A stretch of 64,000 nucleotides of DNA, from assembly GCF_021764745.1 (NCBI RefSeq), contig NZ_JAETXX010000001.1, forward strand, positions 930,001 through 994,000, given 5' to 3'. Of this stretch, positions 17,258 to 26,915 are shown in pieces. The DNA comes from Joostella atrarenae. GTDB taxonomy: Bacteria > Bacteroidota > Bacteroidia > Flavobacteriales > Flavobacteriaceae. The first letter of the stretch is position 1. The number at the start of each line of letters is the position of its first letter. Below the pieces are notes generated by a model. The model did no database searches. It saw nothing but the letters and a program-made list of their open reading frames with translations, and was not told the origin of the DNA. The translations under genes were made by a program, and so were the position numbers.

Positions 17258-18280
17258 ATGACGCACGAATTTAAAAATATAATAGAGGGTTATTTACGAG
17301 CTGTTACAAAAGATTTAAAAACAGTATTGGCTTCTGTAGTTGCTCTTGAGGGGTCTTCCTACAGGCGCCCCGGAGTTAGAATGCTAATTCGAGAGGATGG
17401 TAAAATGACGGGAGCAGTAAGCGGAGGATGTGTAGAAAAAGAAATTTTAAGACAGTCGCAGTCGGTTTTTGCAAATGGGAAACCAAAATTAATGACTTAC
17501 GATGGGCGTTATAGACTTGGGTGCGAAGGGATATTGTATATTTTAATTGAGCCATTTTCAGTTAATAAAGAATTTCTTGAAGCTTTTAATAATACTTTTC
17601 AAGAGAGAAAACCATTTACAATAACTTCTTATTTTAATAGAAATGTAGAAGAAAATACAGACTTTGGTTCTTATGTTAAGTTTGAAGGGGAGTTGTTGTA
17701 TCCTATATCAGAAAACATTTCAGAAGAAAAAGAAAACTTAGAAACGTTCTCACAAACTCTAAAACCTTCTATAAAACTAATAATATTAGGAGCGGAGCAC
17801 GATGCTGTGCAACTATGCGCATTGGCATCTTTAAATGGGTGGGAAGTAACTATTGTAGCCCCAGAAGATGATCCAAAGACAAAATTGAATTTCCCAGGAG
17901 CAAATGCTATCATTAATACAAGTCCGCGGTCTTTTGATTATGATTTAATCGACCAAGAAACAGCAGTTGTTTTAATGAATCATAGCTTCTCAAAAGATAT
18001 AGAATTCCTATCTCGTATGGTAAATTCTTCTCATAGATATATTGGAATATTAGGTCCAGGAAGGCGAAGAGAGAAGCTTTTTGATAAGTTATTAGAAAAC
18101 CTTTCAGATATTGATCCTTCTTTTTTTGATAGTATTCATGCGCCAGCGGGAATAAATATTGGAGCGGAAACACCTCAAGAAATAGCAGTTTCTATTATTG
18201 CTGAAATATTAGCAGTATTTAGAGAGCAAGAGGTTTATCAGCTAAAAGATAAAAAGGGAAGCATACATGCTGAAAATTAG
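17258..18280 (+). CDS. XdhC/CoxI family Moco sulfuration/insertion chaperone
   Basis: This 340-residue protein has the XdhC N-terminal domain (SSYRRPG near 33-39 and TGAVSGGCVE, 51-60). The C-terminal Rossmann-like domain contains LIILGAEHDA near residue 173 and LGPGRRREK. XdhC proteins bind Moco, help in its sulfuration and insert it into xanthine-dehydrogenase-family enzymes. No such enzyme is encoded in the window, so the client must lie elsewhere. It is 7 bp after moeA. Confidence 0.9.
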   Translation: MTHEFKNIIEGYLRAVTKDLKTVLASVVALEGSSYRRPGVRMLIREDGKMTGAVSGGCVEKEILRQSQSVFANGKPKLMTYDGRYRLGCEGILYILIEPFSVNKEFLEAFNNTFQERKPFTITSYFNRNVEENTDFGSYVKFEGELLYPISENISEEKENLETFSQTLKPSIKLIILGAEHDAVQLCALASLNGWEVTIVAPEDDPKTKLNFPGANAIINTSPRSFDYDLIDQETAVVLMNHSFSKDIEFLSRMVNSSHRYIGILGPGRRREKLFDKLLENLSDIDPSFFDSIHAPAGINIGAETPQEIAVSIIAEILAVFREQEVYQLKDKKGSIHAEN

Positions 18281-18332
18281 ATTTAAGAGCTCGTTTCAGT
18301 ATTATAATCCGTAAAAACAACAATCTTCAGTA

Positions 18333-18932
18333 ATGGATAAAATAGGAATTATTGTTCTTGCAGCGGGATCATCCAGCAGAATGGGATCTCCAAAGCAGCT
18401 TTTAAAGTGGGGAGAAACTACTTTATTAGCGCATGTGATTTCTGTGGCAAAAAATACTAAAGCAACTGAGGTATTTGTTGTTCTTGGGGCAAATGAAGAT
18501 TTAATAAAAAAATCGATCGCTGTAGATGCGAACATACTATCGCATAACGATTGGGAGCAAGGTTTAGGGAGTTCGATAGCTTTTGGAGTTAAAAAGTTAC
18601 AAAAACTAGGTTTTGATGGGATTCTTATAGTGCTAGCCGATCAGCCTTTAGTTACGGATATTTATTTAAATCGACTTCTGAAAAATTTCATCAAAGGGGG
18701 TAAAAAAATAATAGCTTCGAGGTTTTCAGGAAGTGTAGGAGTACCCGCAATTTTTTCTGCTGAATATTATGATGAACTTCAGAAGCTAAATACTGATTAT
18801 GGGGCGAAACATCTTATTAAATCTCATTTTGAAGATGTATGTACATTGCAAGCCGACCATTTGGTGATAGATATTGACAATATAGATGCTTATAAGGAAA
18901 TCTATAAACAACAATTTGGAACTTCTCATTAA
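18333..18932 (+). CDS. MocA-like nucleotidyltransferase (Moco cytidylyltransferase)
   Basis: This 199-residue GT-A-fold nucleotidyltransferase has the signature VLAAGSSSRMGSPKQLL near residues 7-23 and LADQPL as the metal site. Members next to xdhC convert Mo-molybdopterin to the cytosine dinucleotide used by xanthine dehydrogenase-like enzymes. The position directly after xdhC supports this, but the guanine/cytosine choice has not been checked at specificity residues. It closes the Moco cluster. Confidence 0.85.
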   Translation: MDKIGIIVLAAGSSSRMGSPKQLLKWGETTLLAHVISVAKNTKATEVFVVLGANEDLIKKSIAVDANILSHNDWEQGLGSSIAFGVKKLQKLGFDGILIVLADQPLVTDIYLNRLLKNFIKGGKKIIASRFSGSVGVPAIFSAEYYDELQKLNTDYGAKHLIKSHFEDVCTLQADHLVIDIDNIDAYKEIYKQQFGTSH

Positions 18933-19034
18933 TAGTATTTTAACTAGCTATTTTCTTTTTTGTGACTGGGTAGGAATAAAAAAAATCTGTAAATTTAAGA
19001 TGGATATCAGATTAATTAATCCTCATGTAGAATT

Positions 19035-19946
19035 ATGGAATTTATAGATTACTATAAAGTTTTAGAACTCGATAAAAGTGCTACTACAGCAGAGATAAAG
19101 AAAGCATATCGTAAGCTTGCTCGTAAATACCATCCAGATTTAAATCCTAATAATAAGGAAGCAGAATTAAAATTTAAGCAGCTTAATGAAGCAAATGAAG
19201 TGTTGAGCGATCCCGATAAGCGGAAAAAATATGATGAGTACGGAAAAGATTGGAGTAATGCAGAAGCTTATGAGCGTGCTAAAGCACAGCAGCAACAAAG
19301 TAGAAGTCAATCATCTTCGAGGTCATATACTCATGGCGGAGGAGGTAACTTTGGGGGTTCTGAAGAAGATTTTTCCGATTTCTTTGAATCGATGTTTGGT
19401 GGCGGTTTTTCTGGACAACGTAGGCAAGCTGGGTTTAGAGGTCAAGATTACAATGCAGAACTGCATTTAGATCTCAAAGATGCATATACTTCTCATAAGC
19501 GTACGCTCTCTGTAAATAATAAAAGTATTCGGATTACAATTCCTGCAGGGATAGAAAACGGTCAGACTATAAAAATAAAAGGACACGGAGCAGAAGGGGT
19601 AAATGGCGGTCCTAATGGAGATCTTTATATTACGTTCTCTATTAATAATGATCCTTTATTTAAAAGAGAAGGAGCCAATTTGTATAAAACAGAAAATATT
19701 AAGCTCACAACTGCTGCTTTAGGAGGCGAAATAACAGCTTCTACTTTTGATGGTAAGGTAAAATTGAAAGTGAGTCCAGGTACTCAAAATGGACAACAGG
19801 TAAAACTGAAAGGAAAAGGATTCCCATTTTATAAGAAAGATAATGTTTTTGGGGATTTATATATTACTTATCAAGTGGAATTGCCAACTAAATTAAGTGC
19901 TGAGCAAAAGAAACTTTTTGAGGAGCTAAAGAATACAAACCTTTAA
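19035..19946 (+). CDS. cbpA: CbpA-like DnaJ co-chaperone
   Basis: This 303-residue Hsp40 has an N-terminal J domain (residues 5-70) with the HPD triad at 33-35. A Gln/Ser and Gly/Phe-rich linker follows (about 80-135), then the two beta-domains of the C-terminal substrate-binding region. It has no CxxCxGxG zinc finger, so it is class II like CbpA, not DnaJ proper. The downstream gene 9 bp away encodes a CbpM-like modulator, the known partner of CbpA, which supports the assignment. Confidence 0.93.
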   Translation: MEFIDYYKVLELDKSATTAEIKKAYRKLARKYHPDLNPNNKEAELKFKQLNEANEVLSDPDKRKKYDEYGKDWSNAEAYERAKAQQQQSRSQSSSRSYTHGGGGNFGGSEEDFSDFFESMFGGGFSGQRRQAGFRGQDYNAELHLDLKDAYTSHKRTLSVNNKSIRITIPAGIENGQTIKIKGHGAEGVNGGPNGDLYITFSINNDPLFKREGANLYKTENIKLTTAALGGEITASTFDGKVKLKVSPGTQNGQQVKLKGKGFPFYKKDNVFGDLYITYQVELPTKLSAEQKKLFEELKNTNL

Positions 19947-19955
19947 AATACAGAC

Positions 19956-20249
19956 ATGGTACTTAAATATAAACTTTCCATACAGAAATTTTGTGAGACC
20001 TATCAAGTAGAAAAACACTTTGTAATACGTTTTGTAGAAGCTAACTTGATAGAATTAACAAGAGATGGTAATGAAGAATATATTAGCGAAGATCAAGTTC
20101 CTAAGCTAGAAAAAATGGTGCGTTTACATCGAGATTTAGATATTAATGAAGAGGGATTGGAGGCAATAGCTCATTTGTTGAATAGGATTGAAGGTATGAA
20201 TAAGGAACTCGTTTATTTGAGGAATAGACTGAACTTGTACGAGGAATAA
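19956..20249 (+). CDS. cbpM: CbpM-like chaperone modulator
   Basis: This 97-residue protein resembles CbpM and MerR-type helical domains. An N-terminal winged-helix-like part (residues 5-45) is followed by a helix with heptad-like leucines and the C-terminal RNRLNLYEE. In E. coli CbpM binds the J domain of CbpA and inhibits it. The gene lies 9 bp after cbpA, as in proteobacteria. It may instead bind DNA, since the fold is shared with MerR regulators. Confidence 0.85.
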   Translation: MVLKYKLSIQKFCETYQVEKHFVIRFVEANLIELTRDGNEEYISEDQVPKLEKMVRLHRDLDINEEGLEAIAHLLNRIEGMNKELVYLRNRLNLYEE

Positions 20250-20480
20250 TTGTGGATGCCTTTATTGCTGTTATTTTTTGGTTAAACAAAATTAAGTAGC
20301 AAAACAGCTACTATAAAATTCATAACTTCACGTAATCATATGCTTGGATGTCTTTAACCTAGAGTTGTATTAATATTTAGTAGTCCAAGGCGATATCAGT
20401 TAAGAAATCTAAGTAAGATATTATTGCTTCTAGTAGGGAGAATATCATGTTTTTGTTAAAAAGTAAAGTAATTTAATATT

Positions 20481-21383
20481 ATGAAATTATTATTTGTAGT
20501 AAACCCCATTTCTGGAGGAGTAGATAAGAAACCTTTTTTAAGAGAAGCTGAAAGCCTATGTAATAATTATGGAATCGAGTATTCTATTTTTAAGACTACC
20601 GGTGTTAATGATGAAGAGGGTGTTAAGAAAATTATTGATGAATTTCAACCTAATAAAGTTGCTTCTGTTGGTGGGGATGGAACTACACTTTTTACTGCAA
20701 TAGCTTTATTGGAAACAAAAATCCCAATGGGAATCATCCCTTTAGGTTCTGCTAACGGAATGGCTGTAGAGTTATTTGTTAATCCAAAACCTATTGAAGC
20801 GTTAAAAAATATTATCATGTCCGATGTTATTGGGCATTTAGATATGGTTAAGGTAAATGGAGAACATTATTCTATTCATATTGGAGATGTAGGGATTAAT
20901 GCACAGATTGTAGAGGCTTATGATAAGGACGAAAATAGAGGAATGGTTACTTATGCAAAGTATTTTATAGATGAAGTAAAAAAAGTCGATTTGATACATG
21001 TCGCTATCAATGCAAACGGTAAATCTATTGATAAGTCTGGTATTATGGTTTGTATTTGTAACTCTAGGAAATACGGAACTGGAGTGCCAATTAATCTTAC
21101 TGGAAACCCAATGGATGGTAAATTTGAGATTGTAGTTGTAAAGAAAATCGATACAAATTCCATTATAAAAGCTGGACTTTCTAAGTTTGAAGAAGGCTTT
21201 TACGATAGAGAAAATATAGAAATTTTAAGTACTGATAAAGCTCAGTTGAGTTTCGATAAACCAAGATTGCTACAATTGGATGGTGAAGTTATAGGTAAAT
21301 ATAAGGATATAGAAGTGGAAATACTTTCAGGTGGTGTAAACCTTATTTCCACAAAAAATAGCCTTTCTTCGATTGTAAAATAG
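20481..21383 (+). CDS. Diacylglycerol/sphingosine kinase-family lipid kinase
   Basis: This 300-residue protein has the DAGK catalytic fold. VVNPISGG at the N-terminus and the nucleotide loop GGDGT (64-68) are followed by PLGSANGMA and a C-terminal beta-sandwich with LDGE. These proteins phosphorylate diacylglycerol, phosphatidylglycerol, sphingoid bases or undecaprenol. The gene stands alone between two non-coding stretches (231 and 456 bp). The lipid substrate is unknown. Confidence 0.88.
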   Translation: MKLLFVVNPISGGVDKKPFLREAESLCNNYGIEYSIFKTTGVNDEEGVKKIIDEFQPNKVASVGGDGTTLFTAIALLETKIPMGIIPLGSANGMAVELFVNPKPIEALKNIIMSDVIGHLDMVKVNGEHYSIHIGDVGINAQIVEAYDKDENRGMVTYAKYFIDEVKKVDLIHVAINANGKSIDKSGIMVCICNSRKYGTGVPINLTGNPMDGKFEIVVVKKIDTNSIIKAGLSKFEEGFYDRENIEILSTDKAQLSFDKPRLLQLDGEVIGKYKDIEVEILSGGVNLISTKNSLSSIVK

Positions 21384-21839
21384 AATTCAAATTTTAACAA
21401 ACACATGTTTTTTTTACTTTTGAAACATAAGATTTTTAATGGCAATAAGAGACGTGTTTTTATTTTAATCTGAATAAGGACACATTCAACAGTATAATTA
21501 ATAGTTGTTTATGTTTTAATTACAATGGATTGAATGAATGTTATGATTGAAAGTAAAGTGCTTTTGAGTTAATAGAACACTGTTAATATTTATATTTATT
21601 TTTTCGTAACTTAGTATAATAAGAACTAAATTTGTTCCGAAAATAATAGATATTTAATCCCTCCCCCTTTTAAACACTACAGATTTATTTTTAGGATATA
21701 GACTTTTTTTAAAAGAGCTGTAAGTAGTTGTAATTTCTTGATGAAATTCTAAATTCAGTTCGTGTAAAAAGTAGATAATAGTATAAGTAGTATCAAATTA
21801 TACAAAAAAGCTTTTAATAACCAATTATATACTTCAACT
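21384..21839. other. 456-bp intergenic stretch without a supported gene
   Basis: The region is AT-rich and has stops in all frames, with no open frame longer than about 25 codons that I could support. A short inverted repeat AATTTC/GAAATT lies near 21740. It probably carries the promoter and leader of the outer-membrane protein gene at 21840, but no consensus TAnnTTTG box is clear. Confidence 0.5.
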
Positions 21840-22637
21840 ATGAAGAAATTACACATCTTAGCGTTCGCACTATTATTAAGCAGTGTTACTTTATTTGCTC
21901 AAGAAGAGGCTGCCGAGGGGGGGCAGTCTGCGGCTCAAGCTAATAATCCACTTGCAAACATGACGGCATTAAACTTTCACAATTACTACATGCCAAAGCT
22001 CTCTAATTCACCAGATGAGCAATATATGAATACTACATGGCTGCGTTTTGCAAAGCCATTTTCAGCGGGTAAACTTTTATTGAGAGTATCTTCACCTATA
22101 AGTACAATTGGAGTTCCTCAAGGTGGCGGGAATGTAAAATCTGTAAGCGGTTTAGGAGATGTTAATGCATTTATGTCTTATAATTTTGTTTCTAATTCGT
22201 CCTCTACAGTTGGTGCAGGACCATTAATTACAGCACCTACTGCAACAAATGAATTGCTTGGTACTGGGAAATGGCAAGGTGGTTTTGCTTTGGTGGCATT
22301 CATCTCAAAATCTCCTGTATTTCAGTATGGAGCTTTAGTAACTTGGCAAACATCTTTTGCTGGTCAAAGTGATAGAGAAAGCACAAATAACGCAGCCGTT
22401 CAGCCATTTTATTTTTGGCAACTAGGAGAAGGGTTTTATTTAAGAGGGGTGCCGATTTGGTATTTCGATTTTAAAAATGACGCTTATAGTGTGCCGATGG
22501 CTTTAGGTTTAGGTAAGGTTGTTAAAGTAGGCGATACAATGATTAATTGTTTTGTTGAACCACAATATTCAATAATAACAGGAGGTGTTCAACCAATATT
22601 TCAAGTGTTTACGGGGATAAATTTACAGTTCATGTAA
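21840..22637 (+). CDS. Predicted outer-membrane barrel protein (transporter-like)
   Basis: This 265-residue exported protein has a signal peptide (residues 1-20, ending LFAQ) and a low-complexity acidic and Ala/Gln stretch (21-35). It then has alternating amphipathic strands typical of an outer-membrane barrel, ending in the aromatic terminal strand INLQFM. The pattern resembles the 'MetA-pathway of phenol degradation' transporter-like family, but I cannot confirm this by eye. It heads a run of envelope genes: the DUF502 protein follows after 46 bp, and two more barrels lie beyond. Confidence 0.7.
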   Translation: MKKLHILAFALLLSSVTLFAQEEAAEGGQSAAQANNPLANMTALNFHNYYMPKLSNSPDEQYMNTTWLRFAKPFSAGKLLLRVSSPISTIGVPQGGGNVKSVSGLGDVNAFMSYNFVSNSSSTVGAGPLITAPTATNELLGTGKWQGGFALVAFISKSPVFQYGALVTWQTSFAGQSDRESTNNAAVQPFYFWQLGEGFYLRGVPIWYFDFKNDAYSVPMALGLGKVVKVGDTMINCFVEPQYSIITGGVQPIFQVFTGINLQFM

Positions 22638-22683
22638 AACGAGAATACCTGTATGATTATAGAAGAACTATTTAATCTTATGT

Positions 22684-23307
22684 ATGAAGATATTTAACAA
22701 GTCTACAAATGCCGTAATATTGGGAGGGATATTTTTCCTAATCCCTTTGCTTATTTTTATAGTGCTAATAACGCATGCTATCCAATTAGCAACTCCTTTG
22801 GGAAGGAAGTTGGTTGACGTTTTTCATATTCATTCTGTTTTTGGAGCTGCTACAGTTACTATTTTCACAATTGTAATTCTAATTTTAGTATGTTACATAA
22901 GTGGGTATTTAGTTCAAAAGGGACTTGTGAACGACTGGGGGCAAAAAGTAGAGGATAAGTTGTTTTTACTTTTTCCTAGTTTACAGATGTTAAAATATAG
23001 AATGCTAGGGGACAAGCCAGCTAAAGAAGATGATGATAATTGGAAGTCTATTCTCTTGAAAGAAGATCAATTTTACAGAATTGCTTTCATTACAAATTTT
23101 AAAAACGGATTCTATAGTGTTTATGTTCCTGATGCCCCGCGGATGGATGCAGGAGAAGTACGTTTTATTGAAAAAACTGATATCGATTTTATACCAATTT
23201 CAATGAAAGATGCTATGAATTCTTTAAATAGTTTCGGTAGAGATGGTAAATTAGAGAAATACATCATTAATATAACTTCGAAAGAGAATATTTCGAATTC
23301 CAATTAA
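22684..23307 (+). CDS. DUF502 membrane protein
   Basis: This 207-residue protein has two strong membrane helices (about 10-32 and 54-77) and then a soluble domain. Its pattern fits DUF502 (COG2928): the VYVPDAPRMDAGEVRFI segment matches the family's 'VFVP-x-P...G' block, and SMKDAMNSLNSFG matches the C-terminal SxEDAxxxxxSxG block. The function of the family is unknown, although it is broadly conserved and often near envelope genes. A hairpin terminator follows. Confidence 0.78.
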   Translation: MKIFNKSTNAVILGGIFFLIPLLIFIVLITHAIQLATPLGRKLVDVFHIHSVFGAATVTIFTIVILILVCYISGYLVQKGLVNDWGQKVEDKLFLLFPSLQMLKYRMLGDKPAKEDDDNWKSILLKEDQFYRIAFITNFKNGFYSVYVPDAPRMDAGEVRFIEKTDIDFIPISMKDAMNSLNSFGRDGKLEKYIINITSKENISNSN

Positions 23308-23328
23308 AACTTAAAACTATTAAGAATA

Positions 23329-23370
23329 TAGAAACATGAGGTTTGAATACTTCATGTTTCTGTGCTTTTA
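23329..23370 (+). terminator. Hairpin after DUF502 gene
   Basis: AGAAACATGA (23330-23339) pairs perfectly with TCATGTTTCT (23352-23361) around a 12-nt loop, followed by a T-rich stretch. Confidence 0.6.
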
Positions 23371-23484
23371 TTTAAAGCTTTTTCTTGATAAGTAATGATA
23401 CGGTTAGATTATAATCTTTTCATCTATAAAAAAGCATTAGTTATTTTAGAGATTTTATTATCTTACCTATTGAAAATAAAACAT

Positions 23485-24543
23485 ATGAGGGGTGTTGAAA
23501 AAAGTACTTTTTTGAAAGTATTGATATTATTAATTATTGGAATATTTTTTGGAAATAATGTGTTTAGTCAAGACATAGCTATTAGAAAAGTTGATAGAAT
23601 TCATAGGGATAGTTTGATGAATTCAGATTATCCATATGTATTACCTATTTATGGAGATAGAGTTCAGAAAATGGGTCACGATTTACCGCTGCCTTTTGGG
23701 ATTATGGTGAATTATGTTGGGCAAGATACCGATCTAAACATAGATAATATTGCATTGAAATTAGACGATTCCGACTATGTGGATATGGGTTTTCTAGAGT
23801 TTGAAACTTTTGAGAATACTGCTAATGTTGTTAATGTAAGGTTAGAAGCCTGGTTATTTCCTTTTTTGAATGTATATGGAATTTATGCGCATTCCGAAAG
23901 TAACAATGCTATCAAGCTAATTAATCCAATTGAGTTAGAGATTCCAACAAATCCTACAGCGAGTACTTATGGATTAGGTACAGTTTTAGCCTACGGAACA
24001 GGAAATTATTTTGCTGTCTTAAATTTTAATGCTACTTGGTCTGATGTAAGTTCGTTAGATGATGATGTTTTTGGAACGATCACTTCTTTTCGTTTGGGGC
24101 GTAGTTTTGGATTCCATAAGCGCTTTCATAATATAAATTTCAGTATTGGTGTTCAGCATCAACATTTAGATAGGAATTCTAATGGGGCACTTAGTATTAG
24201 TGAGATTTTTTCTAAGGTAGATCAAGGGAAACTTCAGGAAATAAAAGATGATGTATCAGATACTGCTAATAACTGGTATGATGATTTAAGACCTGCACAA
24301 CAAGTGGTTGTTAATAAAGTCGTAAAAGAAATTGACGATTGGTTAAGCGGTAGAACGCCAGGTGATAAAACCTTAGGATACCGATTTGAAAAGGAACCTG
24401 TAAGCGAGTTTTCTTTGCAACTAGGAGTTCAATATAATCATGGAAGGAGATGGTGGTATCGTTTGGAGACTGGAGTAGGAAAGGGAAGAAATCAGATAAT
24501 GTTATCTGCAAATTACCGCTTCGGGATAAATAAGAGAAAATAA
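23485..24543 (+). CDS. Predicted outer-membrane barrel protein, unidentified
   Basis: I do not recognise a named family. From the ATG at 23485, preceded by an A-rich AAAATAAAACAT, the protein has 352 residues with a signal peptide (about 1-29, ending VFSQ). An upstream ATG at 23395 would add 30 residues ahead of the signal and is less likely. The body alternates strand-like segments with aromatic residues. A soluble helical insert lies at about residues 230-285, rich in Asp, Lys and Val. The C-terminus ends in a barrel strand (LSANYRFGI). It is followed by another barrel gene 37 bp on. Confidence 0.65.
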   Translation: MRGVEKSTFLKVLILLIIGIFFGNNVFSQDIAIRKVDRIHRDSLMNSDYPYVLPIYGDRVQKMGHDLPLPFGIMVNYVGQDTDLNIDNIALKLDDSDYVDMGFLEFETFENTANVVNVRLEAWLFPFLNVYGIYAHSESNNAIKLINPIELEIPTNPTASTYGLGTVLAYGTGNYFAVLNFNATWSDVSSLDDDVFGTITSFRLGRSFGFHKRFHNINFSIGVQHQHLDRNSNGALSISEIFSKVDQGKLQEIKDDVSDTANNWYDDLRPAQQVVVNKVVKEIDDWLSGRTPGDKTLGYRFEKEPVSEFSLQLGVQYNHGRRWWYRLETGVGKGRNQIMLSANYRFGINKRK

Positions 24544-24580
24544 ATTTAAGTTAAGTGATAACCAACATAAGTAAATAATA

Positions 24581-25228
24581 ATGAAGAAGTTTTATTATCT
24601 ATTAGTGCTGTTTTTCGGTATAAGCAGTATGCAAGCTCAAGAATTTTATGTCAATTTTTATGGTAATTATGCTTTTGATGATAGTTTCGATTCGTATTAC
24701 GATTATCGAGCATATTATGATGGAAAGATAAAAGGAGGCTTCCAATGGGGTGCAGGTTTAGAGTATAAACCGAGTCAGTACATGGGGTTCGAGTTTACTT
24801 ATCTCCGTCAAGATACAAATTCGCCAACTAGGTACCGAACTTACAACAGTATTAAAGAGGAAGTGGCCAATTTTGATTTGGACTTGAATTATTTATTAAT
24901 CGGAGGAAATCGCTATTTTTCTAGACCAGGTTCACAGTTTCAAGGATATGGTGGATTGATGGCAGGTATGGCAATTGCTAATCTTTATAATCCAAATAAT
25001 GGCCGAAGCTCTGATGCAACAAAATTTAGCTGGGGAGCAAAACTAGGAGGAATTTATTGGATGAATGATTATTTTGGAATTCGTATGCAAGCGCAATTAC
25101 TCTCTGTAGTGCAAGGGGCTAGTGGTGGTTTCTATTTTGACGTATATGGACCGCAAGCTACCGTTGTAACATATTCTACGTTTTACCAATTTAGTCTTGG
25201 TGGTGGAGTTGTTTTCAGTTTGAATTAG
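24581..25228 (+). CDS. OmpA/OmpW-like small outer-membrane barrel
   Basis: This 215-residue protein has a signal peptide (MKKFYYLLVLFFGISSMQAQ) and a predicted eight-strand barrel rich in Tyr, Phe and Gly. The block QWGAGLEYKPSQYMGFEFTY and the terminal strand FSLGGGVVFSLN fit the PF13505/PF13568 'outer membrane protein beta-barrel' families. Its role is probably structural or in small-molecule passage. A clean hairpin terminator with a T-run follows. Confidence 0.8.
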   Translation: MKKFYYLLVLFFGISSMQAQEFYVNFYGNYAFDDSFDSYYDYRAYYDGKIKGGFQWGAGLEYKPSQYMGFEFTYLRQDTNSPTRYRTYNSIKEEVANFDLDLNYLLIGGNRYFSRPGSQFQGYGGLMAGMAIANLYNPNNGRSSDATKFSWGAKLGGIYWMNDYFGIRMQAQLLSVVQGASGGFYFDVYGPQATVVTYSTFYQFSLGGGVVFSLN

Positions 25229-25252
25229 AGGAATAATAAGAATATATAAAAA

Positions 25253-25277
25253 GCTCTAGTCTTCACTAGAGTTTTTT
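25253..25277 (+). terminator. Rho-independent terminator after small OMP gene
   Basis: CTCTAGT (25254-25260) and ACTAGAG (25265-25271) form a 7-bp stem with loop CTTC, followed by six T. The A-run on the left would also serve the minus strand. Confidence 0.85.
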
Positions 25278-25309
25278 ATATGTTATCAAGTAAAGAAAAT
25301 CTATAAATC

Positions 25310-25343
25310 AAAAAAGCCTCTCAGTTTCCTGAAAGGCTTTTCT
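25310..25343 (-). terminator. Terminator of the initiator tRNA gene
   Basis: On the minus strand AAAGCCT is followed by TCAG, a GAAA loop, CTGA and AGGCTTTTTT, giving an interrupted 11-bp stem and T-run just after the tRNA 3' end. Confidence 0.85.
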
Positions 25344-25348
25344 CTTAG

Positions 25349-25421
<73 letters not shown>

Positions 25422-25547
25422 ATGTTTGCGAGTGCAAATATACAACCTTTTTGCTTTTGTGCAAGAATAAAATGAAATTATTTTAAAAAAAGTGTCTTTT
25501 ATCTATTTTCCTTTCCTGAATCCAAGTATTTAGTTACTTTAGTTTTT

Positions 25548-26915
25548 ATGAACAAAATTAATGAAGCTATTAGCTCCCTAATTCCCTTTGCAGAATGGAT
25601 TATGCTCTTTTTTGTGATTGGAGGAGGAATCTTTTTACTTATCTATTCTAGGTTTAAACCTTATCTATTATTTCGCCATGCAATTCAGATTTTAAGAGGT
25701 AAACATGATGATCCTAATGATCCAGGTGAAATTAGTCATGTGCAGGCCTTGTCTTCTGCAGTAGCAGCTACTGTAGGTCTCGGTAATATTTCGGGAGTTG
25801 CAATTGCTATTTATCAAGGTGGACCAGGGGTAGTTTTTTGGATGTGGGTTACTGCAATTATCGGAATGGTTATAAAATTCTATTCGTGTAGTTTGGCAGT
25901 AATGTTTAGAACTATAGATGATAAAGGAAATATAGAATCTGGACCAATGCATTATATGACCAAAGGATTAGGAATTAGTGGAAAACCGCTAGCTATTTTC
26001 TTTTCCGCAGCGGGACTTATTGGTTTTTTAGGTGTTTTTACCGTTAATCAGTTTACACAAACATTTATGAGTGTTGTAAATCCTGATGTTAATATCGCCG
26101 CATTAGGAGATTTCAATTGGAAATTAATTATCGGATTAACTCTTTCAGCATTAACATCATTAGTGATTTTCGGGGGACTTAAAAAAATAGCTAAGGTTGC
26201 GACTGCAATTGTTCCGTTTATGGTAGCACTTTATTTTATAGCCGTTTTAGTCATTATGTTTACCAATGTAAGTGATATTATTCCTTCTTTTAAATTAATA
26301 TTTCAAGAAGCTTTTAATATAGAAACAGCTGTAAAAGGTGGTTTTTGGGGCTTGGTAATATTAGGAGTTCGAAGAGCTGTCTTTTCTAATGAGTCTGGTT
26401 TAGGAAGTGCGCCTATGTATCATGGAGAGTCTAAAACAAACGAACCTGTTCAAGAAGGACTTGTAGCAATGTTAGGTCCTTTTATAGATACAATTATTGT
26501 TTGTACACTCACAGCTCTTACTATAATTATAAGTGGAGCGTATTTAGATGTAGAAAGCAACGGTATTGCAATGACCTTATTGGCTTTTGAAAAGTCGCTG
26601 TTTGGATATGGGGATATTTTATTAATGTTTATAGTTTCTGCTTTCGCTATGTCTACGTTATTTACATACTCTTATTACGGTACAAAATGCCTCACATTTC
26701 TTACCAATGTTAAAATTGGCAAGTTTTTTAATATTTATTACGTAGCTACCATTACCTTTGCAGCAATTACTTCTGTGGGAGTTGTTATCAATCTTATAGA
26801 TTTGGCATATGCTTTAATGTGTATTCCTAATATGATAGCAGTTATCTATTTAGCTCCAAAAGTTAATAGTTCTATGAAGGTGTATTTAAAAAAGATAAAA
26901 GATGGAGAAGCATAA
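25548..26915 (+). CDS. AGCS-family alanine/glycine:cation symporter
   Basis: This 455-residue inner-membrane protein has about ten to eleven transmembrane helices. The AGCS signature is clear: AATVGLGNISGVAIAIYQGGPG near residues 73-94 and the RRAVFSNESGLGSAPM block near 275, where cation and substrate bind. Family members import alanine or glycine with Na+ (or H+). It overlaps the start of era by 14 bp, so the two are translated from one message. Confidence 0.93.
   Translation: MNKINEAISSLIPFAEWIMLFFVIGGGIFLLIYSRFKPYLLFRHAIQILRGKHDDPNDPGEISHVQALSSAVAATVGLGNISGVAIAIYQGGPGVVFWMWVTAIIGMVIKFYSCSLAVMFRTIDDKGNIESGPMHYMTKGLGISGKPLAIFFSAAGLIGFLGVFTVNQFTQTFMSVVNPDVNIAALGDFNWKLIIGLTLSALTSLVIFGGLKKIAKVATAIVPFMVALYFIAVLVIMFTNVSDIIPSFKLIFQEAFNIETAVKGGFWGLVILGVRRAVFSNESGLGSAPMYHGESKTNEPVQEGLVAMLGPFIDTIIVCTLTALTIIISGAYLDVESNGIAMTLLAFEKSLFGYGDILLMFIVSAFAMSTLFTYSYYGTKCLTFLTNVKIGKFFNIYYVATITFAAITSVGVVINLIDLAYALMCIPNMIAVIYLAPKVNSSMKVYLKKIKDGEA

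Noticed and set aside
21408-21473. A 22-codon ATG frame after the lipid kinase gene
   Set aside because: It is too short, has no family pattern and nothing in the surroundings supports translation.
25641-25663. Another TTTAAACCTT resembling the ECF-like -35 box
   Set aside because: It is inside the AGCS coding sequence and lacks GTCTTAG at 16 nt.
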